From the NCBI RefSeq assembly GCF_020567705.1, contig NZ_JAJDJU010000005.1, forward strand, positions 62,001 through 126,000: a stretch of 64,000 nucleotides of DNA, read 5' to 3'. The stretch's first letter is position 1. The number at the start of each line of letters is the position of its first letter. Source of the DNA: Acidocella sp. KAb 2-4. Its GTDB lineage: Bacteria; Pseudomonadota; Alphaproteobacteria; Acetobacterales; Acetobacteraceae. The notes beneath the pieces were generated by a model that ran no database searches, was not told the DNA's origin, and was given only the letters and a program-made list of their open reading frames with translations. This document shows, in pieces, positions 46,912 to 55,306 of this stretch. The position numbers and the translations under genes are program-made.

Positions 46912-48032
46912 TTATGGTGCAGAGCTTTCAAAAACTCTCCAATCTCTCTGATCTTTTCTATAGGACATTTCTACAGCCCTAAAAACCTTGGGAAAACTGT
47001 CTTCGGGTAAGATTTTGAAACTTTCCCTCTCACTTCCTCTAATGAGGTGTTTATAATATTGGCGAACCAATGCCCGGGTCACAGGGCCCGGCCCAGATTT
47101 TAACCAAATAGATAGATGTGGTTCGTAAAAGCAATTATAGCTTAAAATCCGAATGCATTCTGCAAGGATTTTGTGTTCTTTCGTGGCGCCTAAAAATCCA
47201 TTTAAAACGGGCCTGAGTGAGCAAGAATAAATACTGCACTATCCGAACCGGAACAGATTTGTGATTGAAATAGTTCCCGGGAAATGATTTGATTGTCGGT
47301 ATCAAGATAATAACCGCCAAGCGCATAAAGAGCATGAAGGCGAAAGAAGTCACTTTCTTCGGCTGGGTGGCGAAGCGATTCAAATAGTTGTGCGGTGTGC
47401 TTCCCGTAATTTTCAAAAAGAAAATTGATTGCTGAAGATCGATCGAAATAAACAACATCAAAATATCTAAGATTTTTATGGTATTCAATGTTTTCTAGAA
47501 CTTCGCGGGGAGGGTTTTTATCCCAATAGAAAAACAAACGACGAGGAATGACATCTTGTGTGAATACTGAACGACTATTAGAATTTGATGAATTGTTTTG
47601 GTTATCTAATTTCATTGCAGTGCGAATGTAGAGCCAATCGACCTCAGAACCAGACCGAAACGATTCGAAGCAGGCGTCCAAAGTCTCTAGTATTTCTTTC
47701 GCATTCGAGCTTTTGTTAAGGCTTATTTGGTATGAACGATAGAATTTATAGAAATTTTCGTCTAAATTTTTTAGCCTTTCATCGTCCTCAGCCGAACAAA
47801 TTTGATGTGCGTCAAGAAGCGCCATCATTTTGGCGAGCAGAACTTCCTTTGAATGAGGATTTATCTGAAAAGCTTTGTCGAAGAAGAAGCTGGCTTCAAA
47901 GGAATGCCCTTCTGCCTTCAAGATATTGGCAATCTCAATATTAATCTGGAAATTTGCAGTCCCGTGTTTTGATAGCAGTGCTTGAATGCGATCTTTTCCA
48001 TCAATGATGTTCGTTATCGTCTCAGGTAGCAT
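46912..48032 (-). pseudogene. sugar transferase with DXD motif, broken by a single frameshift
   Basis: The frame from 48032 encodes 276 residues: a TPR-like helical N-terminus, VIPRRLFFYWDKNPPREVLENI, and the DXD-type core ESDFFRLHALYALGGYYLDTDNQ. It stops at 47202-47204 after LAHSGPF. Reading on in the -1 frame from 47205 gives 97 more residues, beginning LNGFLGATKEHKIL and containing SGPGPVTRALVRQYYK, the normal C-terminal part of this family. A stop is reached at 46912. One missing base in the TTTT at 47204-47207 explains it. The upstream start is good and base composition is AT-rich throughout. It is convergent with the large glycosyltransferase gene. Confidence 0.85.
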
Positions 48033-48148
48033 ATCACGGACTCCAATATCATACTCTGTGAAGCAAGATTTTAATGTAGCTCTAAGACAACAGGTTCAAG
48101 GTATTTTTAGTGGCAATTAGTAGTGCGCGCAATTCGCTAGGCTGGATT

Positions 48149-48172
48149 GAATTAGGTAAAAAATCCTAATTC
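48149..48172. other. hairpin in divergent promoter region
   Basis: GAATTAGG and CCTAATTC flank an A-rich 8-base loop. It lies between the divergent frameshifted transferase gene and the next rightward gene, so it could be an operator or a leader structure. No regulator is identifiable. Confidence 0.45.
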
Positions 48173-48239
48173 TGGGTGGATTTTAGGCGTGCGCGGGTCA
48201 TACTTGCGGCTTGGTTTTTTGACTGTAGAAAATACCGTT

Positions 48240-48608
48240 ATGATCAAGCGCGGTTTCATCGAAAACGCTATAACGCAGCATCGCACGGTCCGCGCGGTCC
48301 ATGGATGGATCGATATCGCGCCGCGGCTTCGTTATGTCTGTGTTTTTCACCCCTCGAAGCCGTATTTGTTCAAGATTATCTACCGTTACGCGCGACCCGA
48401 TTTAGCGCGGGCGGGGCAAGTTGGGCAGGGGTTTGTGGCCGAGATTGTGTATGGCGCAGACCAGATTACGGCTGGGTTGCCAGTGCAGGAGCCGGCTATC
48501 GCCACCGTATTGCTGGACGATGCCACGATTGCGGGCGCCCTTGTTTGTGAAAATGCGGTACAGCAGGCCCTCACAACGGCGCATGAACGCGGGGTGGCCG
48601 AGGCATGA
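48240..48608 (+). CDS. unrecognised small protein upstream of sulfotransferase
   Basis: A 122-residue protein with no family I can name. Its N-terminus MIKRGFIENAITQHRTVRAVHGWIDIAPRL and the regular beta-like pattern (YVCVFHPSKPYLFKIIYRY, GFVAEIVYGAD) suggest a small all-beta domain. Its stop overlaps the sulfotransferase ATG by 4 bases (ATGA), strong evidence that it is translated. The frame is open to a GTG at 48189 with a GGTGG eight bases before it, so the start may lie there, adding 17 residues. Confidence 0.68.
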   Translation: MIKRGFIENAITQHRTVRAVHGWIDIAPRLRYVCVFHPSKPYLFKIIYRYARPDLARAGQVGQGFVAEIVYGADQITAGLPVQEPAIATVLLDDATIAGALVCENAVQQALTTAHERGVAEA

Positions 48609-49351
48609 CCCGGTTTGTCGTGATTTCTGAGGCGAGGTCTGGCAGTACCATGCTTGGCAGTGCGCTTGCCAGCCATCCGCAAATGCTGATGCATGGGGAG
48701 ATTTTTGGCTCCGGCCCAGCGCCGCTGAATTTCTATGGTATCGACGAGATGCTGCCCTGGCCAACGCCGCTCGAAATCTACCTGAAAAAAATGCGGGATG
48801 CCGATCCGGTTCGGTTCCTCGATGAGTTGGTGTTCGCCGATACGGCAAGGCAAGCGATCGGGTTTAAATTCAAGTTCGAAGAATTCGCTGATTGGCCCGC
48901 CGTGGTCGATTATATCGTGTCCAAAAGATTGCATGTTTTGTTTGTCCGGCGGCGGAACCTTTTCGATCGCTATATTTCGGAAGTCGAAGCCTGGGCAACA
49001 GGCCGTTTCAATAGCACCGACAGCACGCAAAACGCACCCATGGCCGAGGCTTGGCTGCGCGATTGCCTAGCCCCGGATGCGGTCTGCCAGGCGATCGAAA
49101 AAGGGCTGGCATTGGAAAACATGCTCTATACAACCTTCTTCGCGAATCCTCACATTGAACTGGTGTACGAAGACATTGTTGGGTGGGAGGATGCCGTATC
49201 CACCAAAATTTGCAATTTCCTCGGGGTCGTGCCGATGGCCCTGCAAGCCCAGACCGTTAAAACCCGCGGGGAAAAGAGGGTCTCTGCGTTGGGCGATCTG
49301 AACGCGCTACGCGAACAGATGCGGCAACGGGGCTACGCCCAACGCTGCTAA
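48605..49351 (+). CDS. sulfotransferase family protein (Stf0/NodH-like)
   Basis: A 248-residue enzyme with the 5'-phosphosulfate-binding loop SEARSGSTML (residues 8-17) and a 3'-phosphate-binding segment around VLFVRRRNLFDRYISEVEAWATGRF, as in Stf0 and NodH-type PAPS-dependent carbohydrate sulfotransferases. It would add sulfate to a sugar hydroxyl, probably on the glycan made by this island. No cysteine-rich or membrane segment is seen. It is coupled to the preceding small gene and convergent with the TPR-glycosyltransferase gene, 11 bases apart. Confidence 0.87.
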   Translation: MTRFVVISEARSGSTMLGSALASHPQMLMHGEIFGSGPAPLNFYGIDEMLPWPTPLEIYLKKMRDADPVRFLDELVFADTARQAIGFKFKFEEFADWPAVVDYIVSKRLHVLFVRRRNLFDRYISEVEAWATGRFNSTDSTQNAPMAEAWLRDCLAPDAVCQAIEKGLALENMLYTTFFANPHIELVYEDIVGWEDAVSTKICNFLGVVPMALQAQTVKTRGEKRVSALGDLNALREQMRQRGYAQRC

Positions 49352-49362
49352 TTGGCGTCGGG

Positions 49363-52074
49363 CTAGCCGGTTGTTGTATCCCGCTCCGCTCCCTCTCCCC
49401 CAAACGCCGCCACCACCCAGTTTCGGCTGGTGGCGCGGTATGCCAGCATGCAGTTGCGCGCCATGGCCCGCAACATGGTGTGGCGGGCATGCACATGCAG
49501 CCCTGGCGGCAGCGCCATGCCGGAGGCTGAAGCCGCCGCCACCGCCTGGGCCACGGCGCGCGTCATCAGGCCGGGGCCGGTGGAAAGCCAGACGAGATCG
49601 GTATCCCCCCGGTTGAGCGCGGCCACCGCCTGCGCCAAGGCCCAGCTGATTACGGGATGCCCCGGCGCGGCGGCGATGAAATCATTGCCCAGGGTGGCCA
49701 GATCCTCCTGATACAGCACCAGCGTGGCGCCGGCCGGCAGCAGCGGGGCGATGGGCTCCAGACACCGATTATCGGCGTCGGTATAGATGCCCCCGTGCCG
49801 CTCCAGCCAGGCCAGGCGGAAAATATCCGCCTTCTGGGCAGGCTCCAGCGCGCGCGTATAGGCGCGCAACACCTCGGGCGGAAATTCCTGGGCCAGAAAC
49901 GCCCGCGCTGTTGCATCGTTATACCGCACCACCGGCATGCCGGGATGCAGGCGGCGCCAGCTTTGCGTCAGCGCTTCCACATCGGCCGGCACTGTCGAGT
50001 CATTCCAATATTGCATGATGATCTCGGGAATCGGATTCGGGCCGGGCACCGCCGGTTGGCCAAGAGCGCCGTTCTGGCGCAGCGCGATCATCAGCGCCAC
50101 GGCAGCGGCAATGCTTTCGGGCGCTTGCGCAACAAGCTGGACCAGGGCGGGGATGCGTGACTTGGGAGACAAACCGCGCAGTGCGCGCAATTGCTGCACG
50201 AGATCGGCGTCAAGCCGGAAGTCATCCAGAATCTGCCCGTAATGCGTTTGCGAGATATTGGTCGATTTTTGTTGTAGCGCCAATAATGGCCGGGATAGTT
50301 CGACAAAACGGCGAAGATGTTCGGTCGCTTCCGTGAGGTTCATTAATAGCAAGTTGACGCGCGTGAGAGCCCATTGCAGGTCGGCATTGTCTGGGCTCAG
50401 CTCCGAGGCTTGGCGATAAAGCGCGGCGGCCTCGTCCAGTGCCATTTCCCGCTCATGCAGCGCTGCCCGGAAGCAAAGGCGCAAAGCGCTCTCGCGTGGG
50501 CCGAAGGTGGACATCTGCAGCAAGGTGTGCGCCACTTCCGCGGCGTCGCAGATGAGCAGCTCGGTCTGTACGCGTTCCGAGGCGATCCAGAAATATTGAG
50601 GGAAAGCACTGGTGGCGCGGTGAGCCAGGTGCAGGCTGGTGTGGTAATCTCCGGCGAGACGGTGCAGGAAAATTATCTTTGCGAGCAGGATCGGCTGCTC
50701 GCCGAAACGGCCTTGCAGCTGCGTAGCCAGAGCCAGAGCCTCGTCTGGATGACCCGAGGCGGCAACGGCATCGAGGAGACCCAATTGCGGGGTGAGATCT
50801 TCTGGCGCCACCGCGGCGGCGCGCTGATAAAGCGTCCGAGCCTCGTCAGGCTTACCTGCGCGCATGGCCTGGGCCGCGAGATGCTGGAGTAAGGCAGGAT
50901 GATCTGGCGCAATGTGCCGCGCCAGGGCGAGGTGCTCGTTGGCTGCGGCGAGTAGACCAAGGCTGTATTCCTCAGCGGCAAGATCGAGAAGAAGGGGTAT
51001 CTGCTCCGGGCCGGTGAGGGGGATGCTGTGCAATGTGGCCACGGCGCGCTCGGGCTGGCCGGAAGCTCGCGCCGTTAACGCGATGCTGGCCAAGGCGTCC
51101 GTATTATTTGGCTGCAGGGCGAGTACTTTGTTCGCAGCTTCGAGTGCGGTGGCAAAATCCCCCGCATCCCTTGCTTCGGCCGCCCACTCGAGTTGCGCAT
51201 ATTTGTCATCCGGCGCCAACGCCGCCGCTTCACGGAAATGTTGCAGCGCTTCAACCCGGCTGCCAAGTATTCGCAGGCAGCGCCCCGCACCCAAATGAGT
51301 CGCCGAGAGGTCGGGGGCCAAGGCTATCCCCGCCATGTAGAACGCCAATGCCTCTTTTGGGCGTCCGAGAGCCAGCATTTCGCAGCCAGCCTCTAAATTT
51401 GCCCAGTGATTCTCAGGGGCAGCCGCCACCGCGTCTTGGAAGTAACGAAGAGCGGCGTTGCGGTCATTATTCTTACGGGCTTGTTGCCCGCGCGCTATGC
51501 TGAAATCGGCGGGCAGGCGGCCGTCAGGTGTTGCAGTTTTATAGGCGGCTTCGGCTTCGTCCCATAGGCCCATTTCTTCAAGGAGGGCAGCCAATTCTAA
51601 CCGTATAGCCTTGTTTTCCGGCGCGAGGGTAATAGCTGCGTTGAACTGTGTCAGTGCTCCCTCTATTTGGCCAATGCGTTTTAGGCAGCGCCCCAGCCCA
51701 AGATGTGCTTCGACATTTTGTGGGAAGGCGGCAATCCCTTTGGTATAAGCGGTGATCGCTCTTTTGGTCTGACCCAGCGTAAGGAACTCTCCGGCGGCTT
51801 CCAATATCGGCCATGGGTTGGATGGCTCCACTGCGTGGCCGGCGAGGAAATATGTCAGAGCAAGTTGGCGGTCTCCCCGGGTTCTTACGCACTGGCCGAG
51901 TCCAAGCCAGGCTGTGGCACCGGGCAAGCCATTGAAAACAAGCTCCCTGTATGCGTTCTCGGCAGCTGAAAATTCGCCTTTCCGCTGTAACTCTTGGGCG
52001 GAGAGAAGTAGGGCCTCTAAGTCCTGGGTACGGGCATTTTGGTTTGAGGGGAGGTGGTGCTCAAGAGAGGTCAT
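49363..52074 (-). CDS. TPR protein with C-terminal DXD sugar transferase domain
   Basis: A 903-residue protein. About 650 residues of tetratricopeptide repeats (for example AAENAYRELVFNGLPGATAWLGLGQC and many LGLGRCL units) are followed by a glycosyltransferase domain: IPEIIMQYWNDSTVPADVEAL, then KADIFRLAWLERHGGIYTDADNRC with the DXD motif, and WLSTGPGLMTRAVAQAV. That domain is the same family as the frameshifted gene at 46912-48032. I chose the ATG at 52074 because it overlaps the stop of the small upstream frame as ATGA. A GTG at 52104 is the alternative. The domain layout suggests a protein-bound or surface glycan. Confidence 0.86.
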   Translation of the reverse strand: MTSLEHHLPSNQNARTQDLEALLLSAQELQRKGEFSAAENAYRELVFNGLPGATAWLGLGQCVRTRGDRQLALTYFLAGHAVEPSNPWPILEAAGEFLTLGQTKRAITAYTKGIAAFPQNVEAHLGLGRCLKRIGQIEGALTQFNAAITLAPENKAIRLELAALLEEMGLWDEAEAAYKTATPDGRLPADFSIARGQQARKNNDRNAALRYFQDAVAAAPENHWANLEAGCEMLALGRPKEALAFYMAGIALAPDLSATHLGAGRCLRILGSRVEALQHFREAAALAPDDKYAQLEWAAEARDAGDFATALEAANKVLALQPNNTDALASIALTARASGQPERAVATLHSIPLTGPEQIPLLLDLAAEEYSLGLLAAANEHLALARHIAPDHPALLQHLAAQAMRAGKPDEARTLYQRAAAVAPEDLTPQLGLLDAVAASGHPDEALALATQLQGRFGEQPILLAKIIFLHRLAGDYHTSLHLAHRATSAFPQYFWIASERVQTELLICDAAEVAHTLLQMSTFGPRESALRLCFRAALHEREMALDEAAALYRQASELSPDNADLQWALTRVNLLLMNLTEATEHLRRFVELSRPLLALQQKSTNISQTHYGQILDDFRLDADLVQQLRALRGLSPKSRIPALVQLVAQAPESIAAAVALMIALRQNGALGQPAVPGPNPIPEIIMQYWNDSTVPADVEALTQSWRRLHPGMPVVRYNDATARAFLAQEFPPEVLRAYTRALEPAQKADIFRLAWLERHGGIYTDADNRCLEPIAPLLPAGATLVLYQEDLATLGNDFIAAAPGHPVISWALAQAVAALNRGDTDLVWLSTGPGLMTRAVAQAVAAASASGMALPPGLHVHARHTMLRAMARNCMLAYRATSRNWVVAAFGGEGAERDTTTG

Positions 52075-52277
52075 GCCGTTGTTCCAGGTCGAGATGTGAA
52101 CCACACTGGTTTTTCTTGATACTGTTTGGTGTAAGGTGCGTTACTTTGGGGGCTTTTCGGCACCAGGTGGTAGAATTTCTCGGTGTCTTGCCAGGGCATA
52201 TTTCTAGTGGGCCCGATGATCCAGCAATTGTTGAACCGGTCGGCCCGAACAGAGATGGTGTATTTGATTGTCCGCAC
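52071..52277 (-). CDS. unrecognised small protein translationally coupled to the TPR-glycosyltransferase
   Basis: A 68-residue frame starting at a GTG (52277), reading RTIKYTISVRADRFNNCWII and then GPTRNMPWQDTEKFYHLVPK. Codon third positions are mostly G or C, as in real genes here, and the stop overlaps the next ATG by 4 bases. GGAGAG lies just before the GTG. The frame stays open eight codons further to an ACG at 52301, which sits nine bases after a perfect AAGGAGG (52311-52317). An ACG start or a mutated ATG is therefore possible. I do not recognise the family. Confidence 0.6.
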   Translation of the reverse strand: MRTIKYTISVRADRFNNCWIIGPTRNMPWQDTEKFYHLVPKSPQSNAPYTKQYQEKPVWFTSRPGTTA

Positions 52278-52301
52278 AAGCTCTCCAAGCGCCTCGTCCG
52301 T

Positions 52302-52598
52302 GGGTCAATTCCTCCTTGTAAAGGTTGCCGGGCAACACACAAGATAAGACTGAATTTGCCGCAGTGCGTCAGGGAGGCGCTCTGGGCGATCAAGGTGCTA
52401 CGGGATGAGCCGTTGCCGTTATTCGCTGCGGCGGTACCAAGCGGTTTGGCCCCATCCCCGAGTTCTGCGCGCCGCTTTGATTTTCTCCTCGTCCGGGCGT
52501 TTTCAAATTAGTCGAGCCGGTGAAGGTCTTGGCGTTCAGGAAGATCAAAGATGACCTTTTAAGTTGTTTTTTAATAAATAAAAGCTCATATATGACCT
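52302..52598. other. intergenic region before hipBA
   Basis: No gene seen. It holds the AAGGAGG ribosome-binding site of the leftward small gene (52311-52317). Near its right end is an AT-rich stretch (52558-52590) that is probably the hipBA promoter. AAGGTC (52523-52528) and GACCTT (52553-52558) form an inverted repeat, and ATGACCT recurs at 52592-52598. These are candidate operators for HipB autoregulation, which is known for the family. Confidence 0.5.
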
Positions 52599-52916
52599 AT
52601 GTTGAAGACCCCTGAGGAGCTACGATTGGAGCTTGGCCAAGCCATTCGCGCACGGCGGATCGGGCGGGGCTGGTCGCAGGAAGAGGCGGCCACACGCGCC
52701 GGCATGGGGCTTAGCACCTGGAAGCGGATGGAAGCCCGCGGGCCGAGTCTTGTCGAGAACCTGATCAACGCCGCCTTTGCTTTGAGTTGCGAGGAGGGCT
52801 TTAGCCAGCTTTTCCCGGTACCGGCTGCCACCAGCCTTGATGAGCTTTTGCAGCGCCAGGCGGCTGCGGCGGGCAAGCTCCGCCAACGGGCACCACGGCG
52901 CAAGGCGGCGCCATGA
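52599..52916 (+). CDS. hipB: HipB-type antitoxin (XRE helix-turn-helix)
   Basis: A 105-residue DNA-binding protein with an XRE-type helix-turn-helix at about residues 8-60 (LGQAIRARRIGRGWSQEEAA, then AGMGLSTWKRMEARG). The Lys/Arg-rich tail (KLRQRAPRRKAAP) is unstructured. HipB-type antitoxins bind and inhibit HipA and repress their own operon. The stop overlaps the hipA ATG by 4 bases, the standard antitoxin-first arrangement. Confidence 0.9.
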   Translation: MLKTPEELRLELGQAIRARRIGRGWSQEEAATRAGMGLSTWKRMEARGPSLVENLINAAFALSCEEGFSQLFPVPAATSLDELLQRQAAAAGKLRQRAPRRKAAP

Positions 52917-54169
52917 GATTAGCACCCGGTACGCCCTTATCCATCGCGCTCAATTTCGAGCCTGGCAGGGAAACGCTCAAAGCTGGCCGGCTCGCGATGG
53001 ATGGTGGTCTTGCCCAACTCGAATGGTCCAAGGAGGTCATCGAGCGCGCTCTGCCGGTATCGCCACTTTATTACCCGCCCGAGCCCGGCCTGTTAGCCGC
53101 GCGGACCCGAAATTTTGACGGGCTGCACGGGTTTTTGGCCGACAGCCTGCCTGATGGCTGGGGCTATCTGCTCATGCGCAAACGCCTGGCGAAGCTGGGC
53201 GTCGACATCGCCGCGCTCACCCCCCTGGAGCGTCTGGCGCTGGTTGGCAATCACGGCCGTGGTGCGCTGGCGTTCGAGCCGGCAGCCACGCCTAATGATG
53301 ATTTGGAAAGTCTCGATCTGGACGCTCTGGCGCAGGACGCCACGGCGCTGTTGATGGGTGAAGAGAGCCGACTGGCGGACACTCTGGCGGGCCTGGCCGG
53401 CGGCTCTGGTGGTGCGCGGCCCAAGGTACAGGTGGGGTTCGATGGCCAGGGCCATATTTCGGTGGGCGAGGGTACGATGCCCGCCGGTTACGATGCCTGG
53501 CTGGTGAAATTCCGGGCGCCGTCTGATCCTGTCGATATCGGTCCCATCGAGGAAGCCTATGCGTGTATGGCGGAGGCGGCGGGCCTGACCATGAGCGCCC
53601 ACCGTCTGCTACCCGCGAAATCCGGGCCGGGATACTTCGCGACGCGGCGGTTTGATCGCCCGACGGGTGGTGGCCGATTGCACATGGTGTCCTTGGCGGG
53701 GGCGATCGAGGCGCCGCCCGAAGCGCCCTCAAGCTATGATATCTTCCTGCGGGCAACGCGCGCCATCACGCGCCGGGCTGACGATGTTGCGACCGCCTTC
53801 CGGAGGATGGTGTTCAACGTGCTCGCCTGCAACCGGGATGACCACGCGCGCCAGCATGCGTACCTTATGAATTCAACCGGCGAATGGCGTCTGGCGCCGG
53901 CGTTCGACCTCACCTATGCGCCAGGCCCTGGTGGTGAGCATTACCTCGACATCGAGGGCGAAGGCCGTCGCCCGACGCGCGCTCAGGTCATGAGCCTTGG
54001 TAGGAGGCATGGGCTTGATGCCAAGCGTATGGCGGCGATTATCGAAGATGTCGCCGTGGCTGTTGCTCAGTGGCCGACACGCGCACGGAGTGCTGGAGTA
54101 TCTCAGGATTCGATAAATCTGGTGCAGAAGGCTCTGGACCAAGTGTCCATAGCTTTCGAAGCCGGTTAG
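52913..54169 (+). CDS. hipA: HipA-type serine/threonine kinase toxin
   Basis: A 418-residue HipA kinase with the N-terminal subdomain (FDGLHGFLADSLPDGWGYLLM), GGSGGARPK (163-171) as P-loop-like segment, WLVKF (196-200), FATRRFDR (242-249), the catalytic loop NRDDHARQ (307-314) and FDLTY (331-335) for metal binding. Length and motifs look intact. E. coli HipA phosphorylates glutamyl-tRNA synthetase and induces persistence, but other HipA types use other targets. The NRDDH form differs slightly from the usual NxDDH. Its target is not predictable from sequence. Confidence 0.92.
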   Translation: MRLAPGTPLSIALNFEPGRETLKAGRLAMDGGLAQLEWSKEVIERALPVSPLYYPPEPGLLAARTRNFDGLHGFLADSLPDGWGYLLMRKRLAKLGVDIAALTPLERLALVGNHGRGALAFEPAATPNDDLESLDLDALAQDATALLMGEESRLADTLAGLAGGSGGARPKVQVGFDGQGHISVGEGTMPAGYDAWLVKFRAPSDPVDIGPIEEAYACMAEAAGLTMSAHRLLPAKSGPGYFATRRFDRPTGGGRLHMVSLAGAIEAPPEAPSSYDIFLRATRAITRRADDVATAFRRMVFNVLACNRDDHARQHAYLMNSTGEWRLAPAFDLTYAPGPGGEHYLDIEGEGRRPTRAQVMSLGRRHGLDAKRMAAIIEDVAVAVAQWPTRARSAGVSQDSINLVQKALDQVSIAFEAG

Positions 54170-54364
54170 GGGGCAACTGCTTTTGGACGGAATGGCGCCG
54201 AAGAACGAACCCGCTGCGCGGGAATGGTGCTCCTGTGATGGCGCCGGCTGGGTGTGGCGTGCAGGTTTTATTTGAGGATTTGGGCGGCCCAGCCTGAGGA
54301 TGTTGGCTTCTTTCATTGCAAAGGAGCCATGACAAAGCCTGCTCTGACCGCAAAGGGCGCGAGC

Positions 54365-54484
54365 CTACAGCGCGGCTTGCAGGTTTGCCAGAGTGGCCAT
54401 CAGCATCATCGGGTCAAGCGGTGACGGATCGAAGCCGACCCGCTCATAGAAAGCTGTCAAGCGAATCACGGAATTGCCCCCCTG
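54365..54484 (-). pseudogene. 3' remnant of a GNAT-family acetyltransferase gene
   Basis: Read leftward, 39 codons before a TAG give VIRLTAFYERVGFDPSPLDP and then MMLMATLANLQAAL. This is the C-terminal end of small GNAT proteins of the kind that act as toxins beside DUF1778/RHH antitoxins. The N-terminal part is absent, because the frame runs into the IS21-type sequence at about 54485. Toxin identity is inferred from the tail only. No antitoxin gene is present. The 195 bases between hipA and this remnant hold no gene I can see. Confidence 0.7.
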
Positions 54485-54508
54485 GGCGAACTGAAGAACT
54501 GACCCCTT

Positions 54509-55306
54509 TCATTGCGCGGTGGTTTCGGTTGGTTCGAGCGCCGATCCGGCCTTCTGCAGAAGGCCGGATCGGCGCTTTTCGCGGAGCCTGTAGCTGTCGC
54601 CGCAGACGGTGATCACCGTGGAATGGTGCAGCAGCCTGTCCAGGATGGCGGTGGCGACCACCGGATCACCGAATACGCTACCCCATTCCCCGACCGAGCG
54701 GTTGGAGGTGATCAGGATCGAGCCCCGCTCGTAGCGCCGAGAGACCAACTGGAAGAACAGATGCGCGGCGTTGGCCTCGAACGGCAGGTAGCCCAGCTCG
54801 TCGATGATCAGCAGCTTTGGACGCGACAGGATCGTCAGTTGCTTGTCGAGGACGACGTCGCCATGGGCCTTGGCCAGCATCGCCACCAGCGTCGCCGCGG
54901 TGACAAACTGCACGCTGTAATTCTGCCGGATCGCTTCCCGCCCCAGGGCAACCGCCAGATGCGTCTTGCCGGTGCCCGGCGGCCCCAGGAACAGCACCGT
55001 GTCCCCGTGCGCAATCCACCGGCAGGCGGCCAGTTCACGGAGCTGGCGTGGATCCAGCGAGGGCTGGGCGTCAAAGTCAAAGCCTTCGAGTTCCCGCACG
55101 AACGGGAACTGCGCGATCTTGCTGGCCATGCCGATGCGGCGCTCATCGCGCCGGGCGATCTCACGCCCGGTGAGGAACGCCAGGGCTTCGCGCAAATTCA
55201 TCTCCGAGCGTGCCGCCTCGTCCAGCAGTGTGTCCAGCTGGTCGCGGATCGCGGTCAGCTTCAGCCGGTCCAGCATCGCCACCAGCGCCGCATGATCAAC
55301 CGCCAT
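54509..55306 (-). CDS. istB: IS21-family ATP-binding protein IstB
   Basis: A 265-residue IstB with an N-terminal helical region, Walker A GPPGTGKTH (109-117), Walker B LLIIDELGYLPFE and the C-terminal ILDRLLHHSTVITVCGDSYRLREKRR. IstB helps the IstA transposase choose its target. The ATG at 55306 overlaps the istA stop (TGATG). It looks intact, but its istA partner is truncated. A 38-base perfect palindrome lies in its last codons. Confidence 0.92.
   Translation of the reverse strand: MAVDHAALVAMLDRLKLTAIRDQLDTLLDEAARSEMNLREALAFLTGREIARRDERRIGMASKIAQFPFVRELEGFDFDAQPSLDPRQLRELAACRWIAHGDTVLFLGPPGTGKTHLAVALGREAIRQNYSVQFVTAATLVAMLAKAHGDVVLDKQLTILSRPKLLIIDELGYLPFEANAAHLFFQLVSRRYERGSILITSNRSVGEWGSVFGDPVVATAILDRLLHHSTVITVCGDSYRLREKRRSGLLQKAGSALEPTETTAQ
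54538..54575. repeat. 38-base perfect palindrome inside the istB 3' end
   Basis: The sequence is its own reverse complement over 38 bases, with a CTGCAG centre and arms beginning GCGCCGATCCGGCCTTCTG. On the plus strand it is followed by TTTTC, so it could stop read-through into the element from hipBA. Because it encodes RRSGLLQKAGSAL on either strand, it forms the end of IstB. Confidence 0.85.

Noticed and set aside
47198-47210. Programmed -1 frameshifting to express the full sugar transferase
   Set aside because: The zero-frame codons are CCG TTT TAA, which do not form an X-XXY-YYZ slippery heptamer. A simple one-base deletion is more likely.
52061-52511. Longer overlapping frames on both strands in the 52.1-52.5 kb gap
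   Set aside because: Only the 68-residue leftward frame has G/C-ending codons, a ribosome-binding site and a coupled stop. The others are its shadows.
52913-54169. HipA as an inactivated toxin
   Set aside because: All kinase motifs are present and the antitoxin gene is intact and coupled. The NRDDH spelling alone is not evidence of decay.
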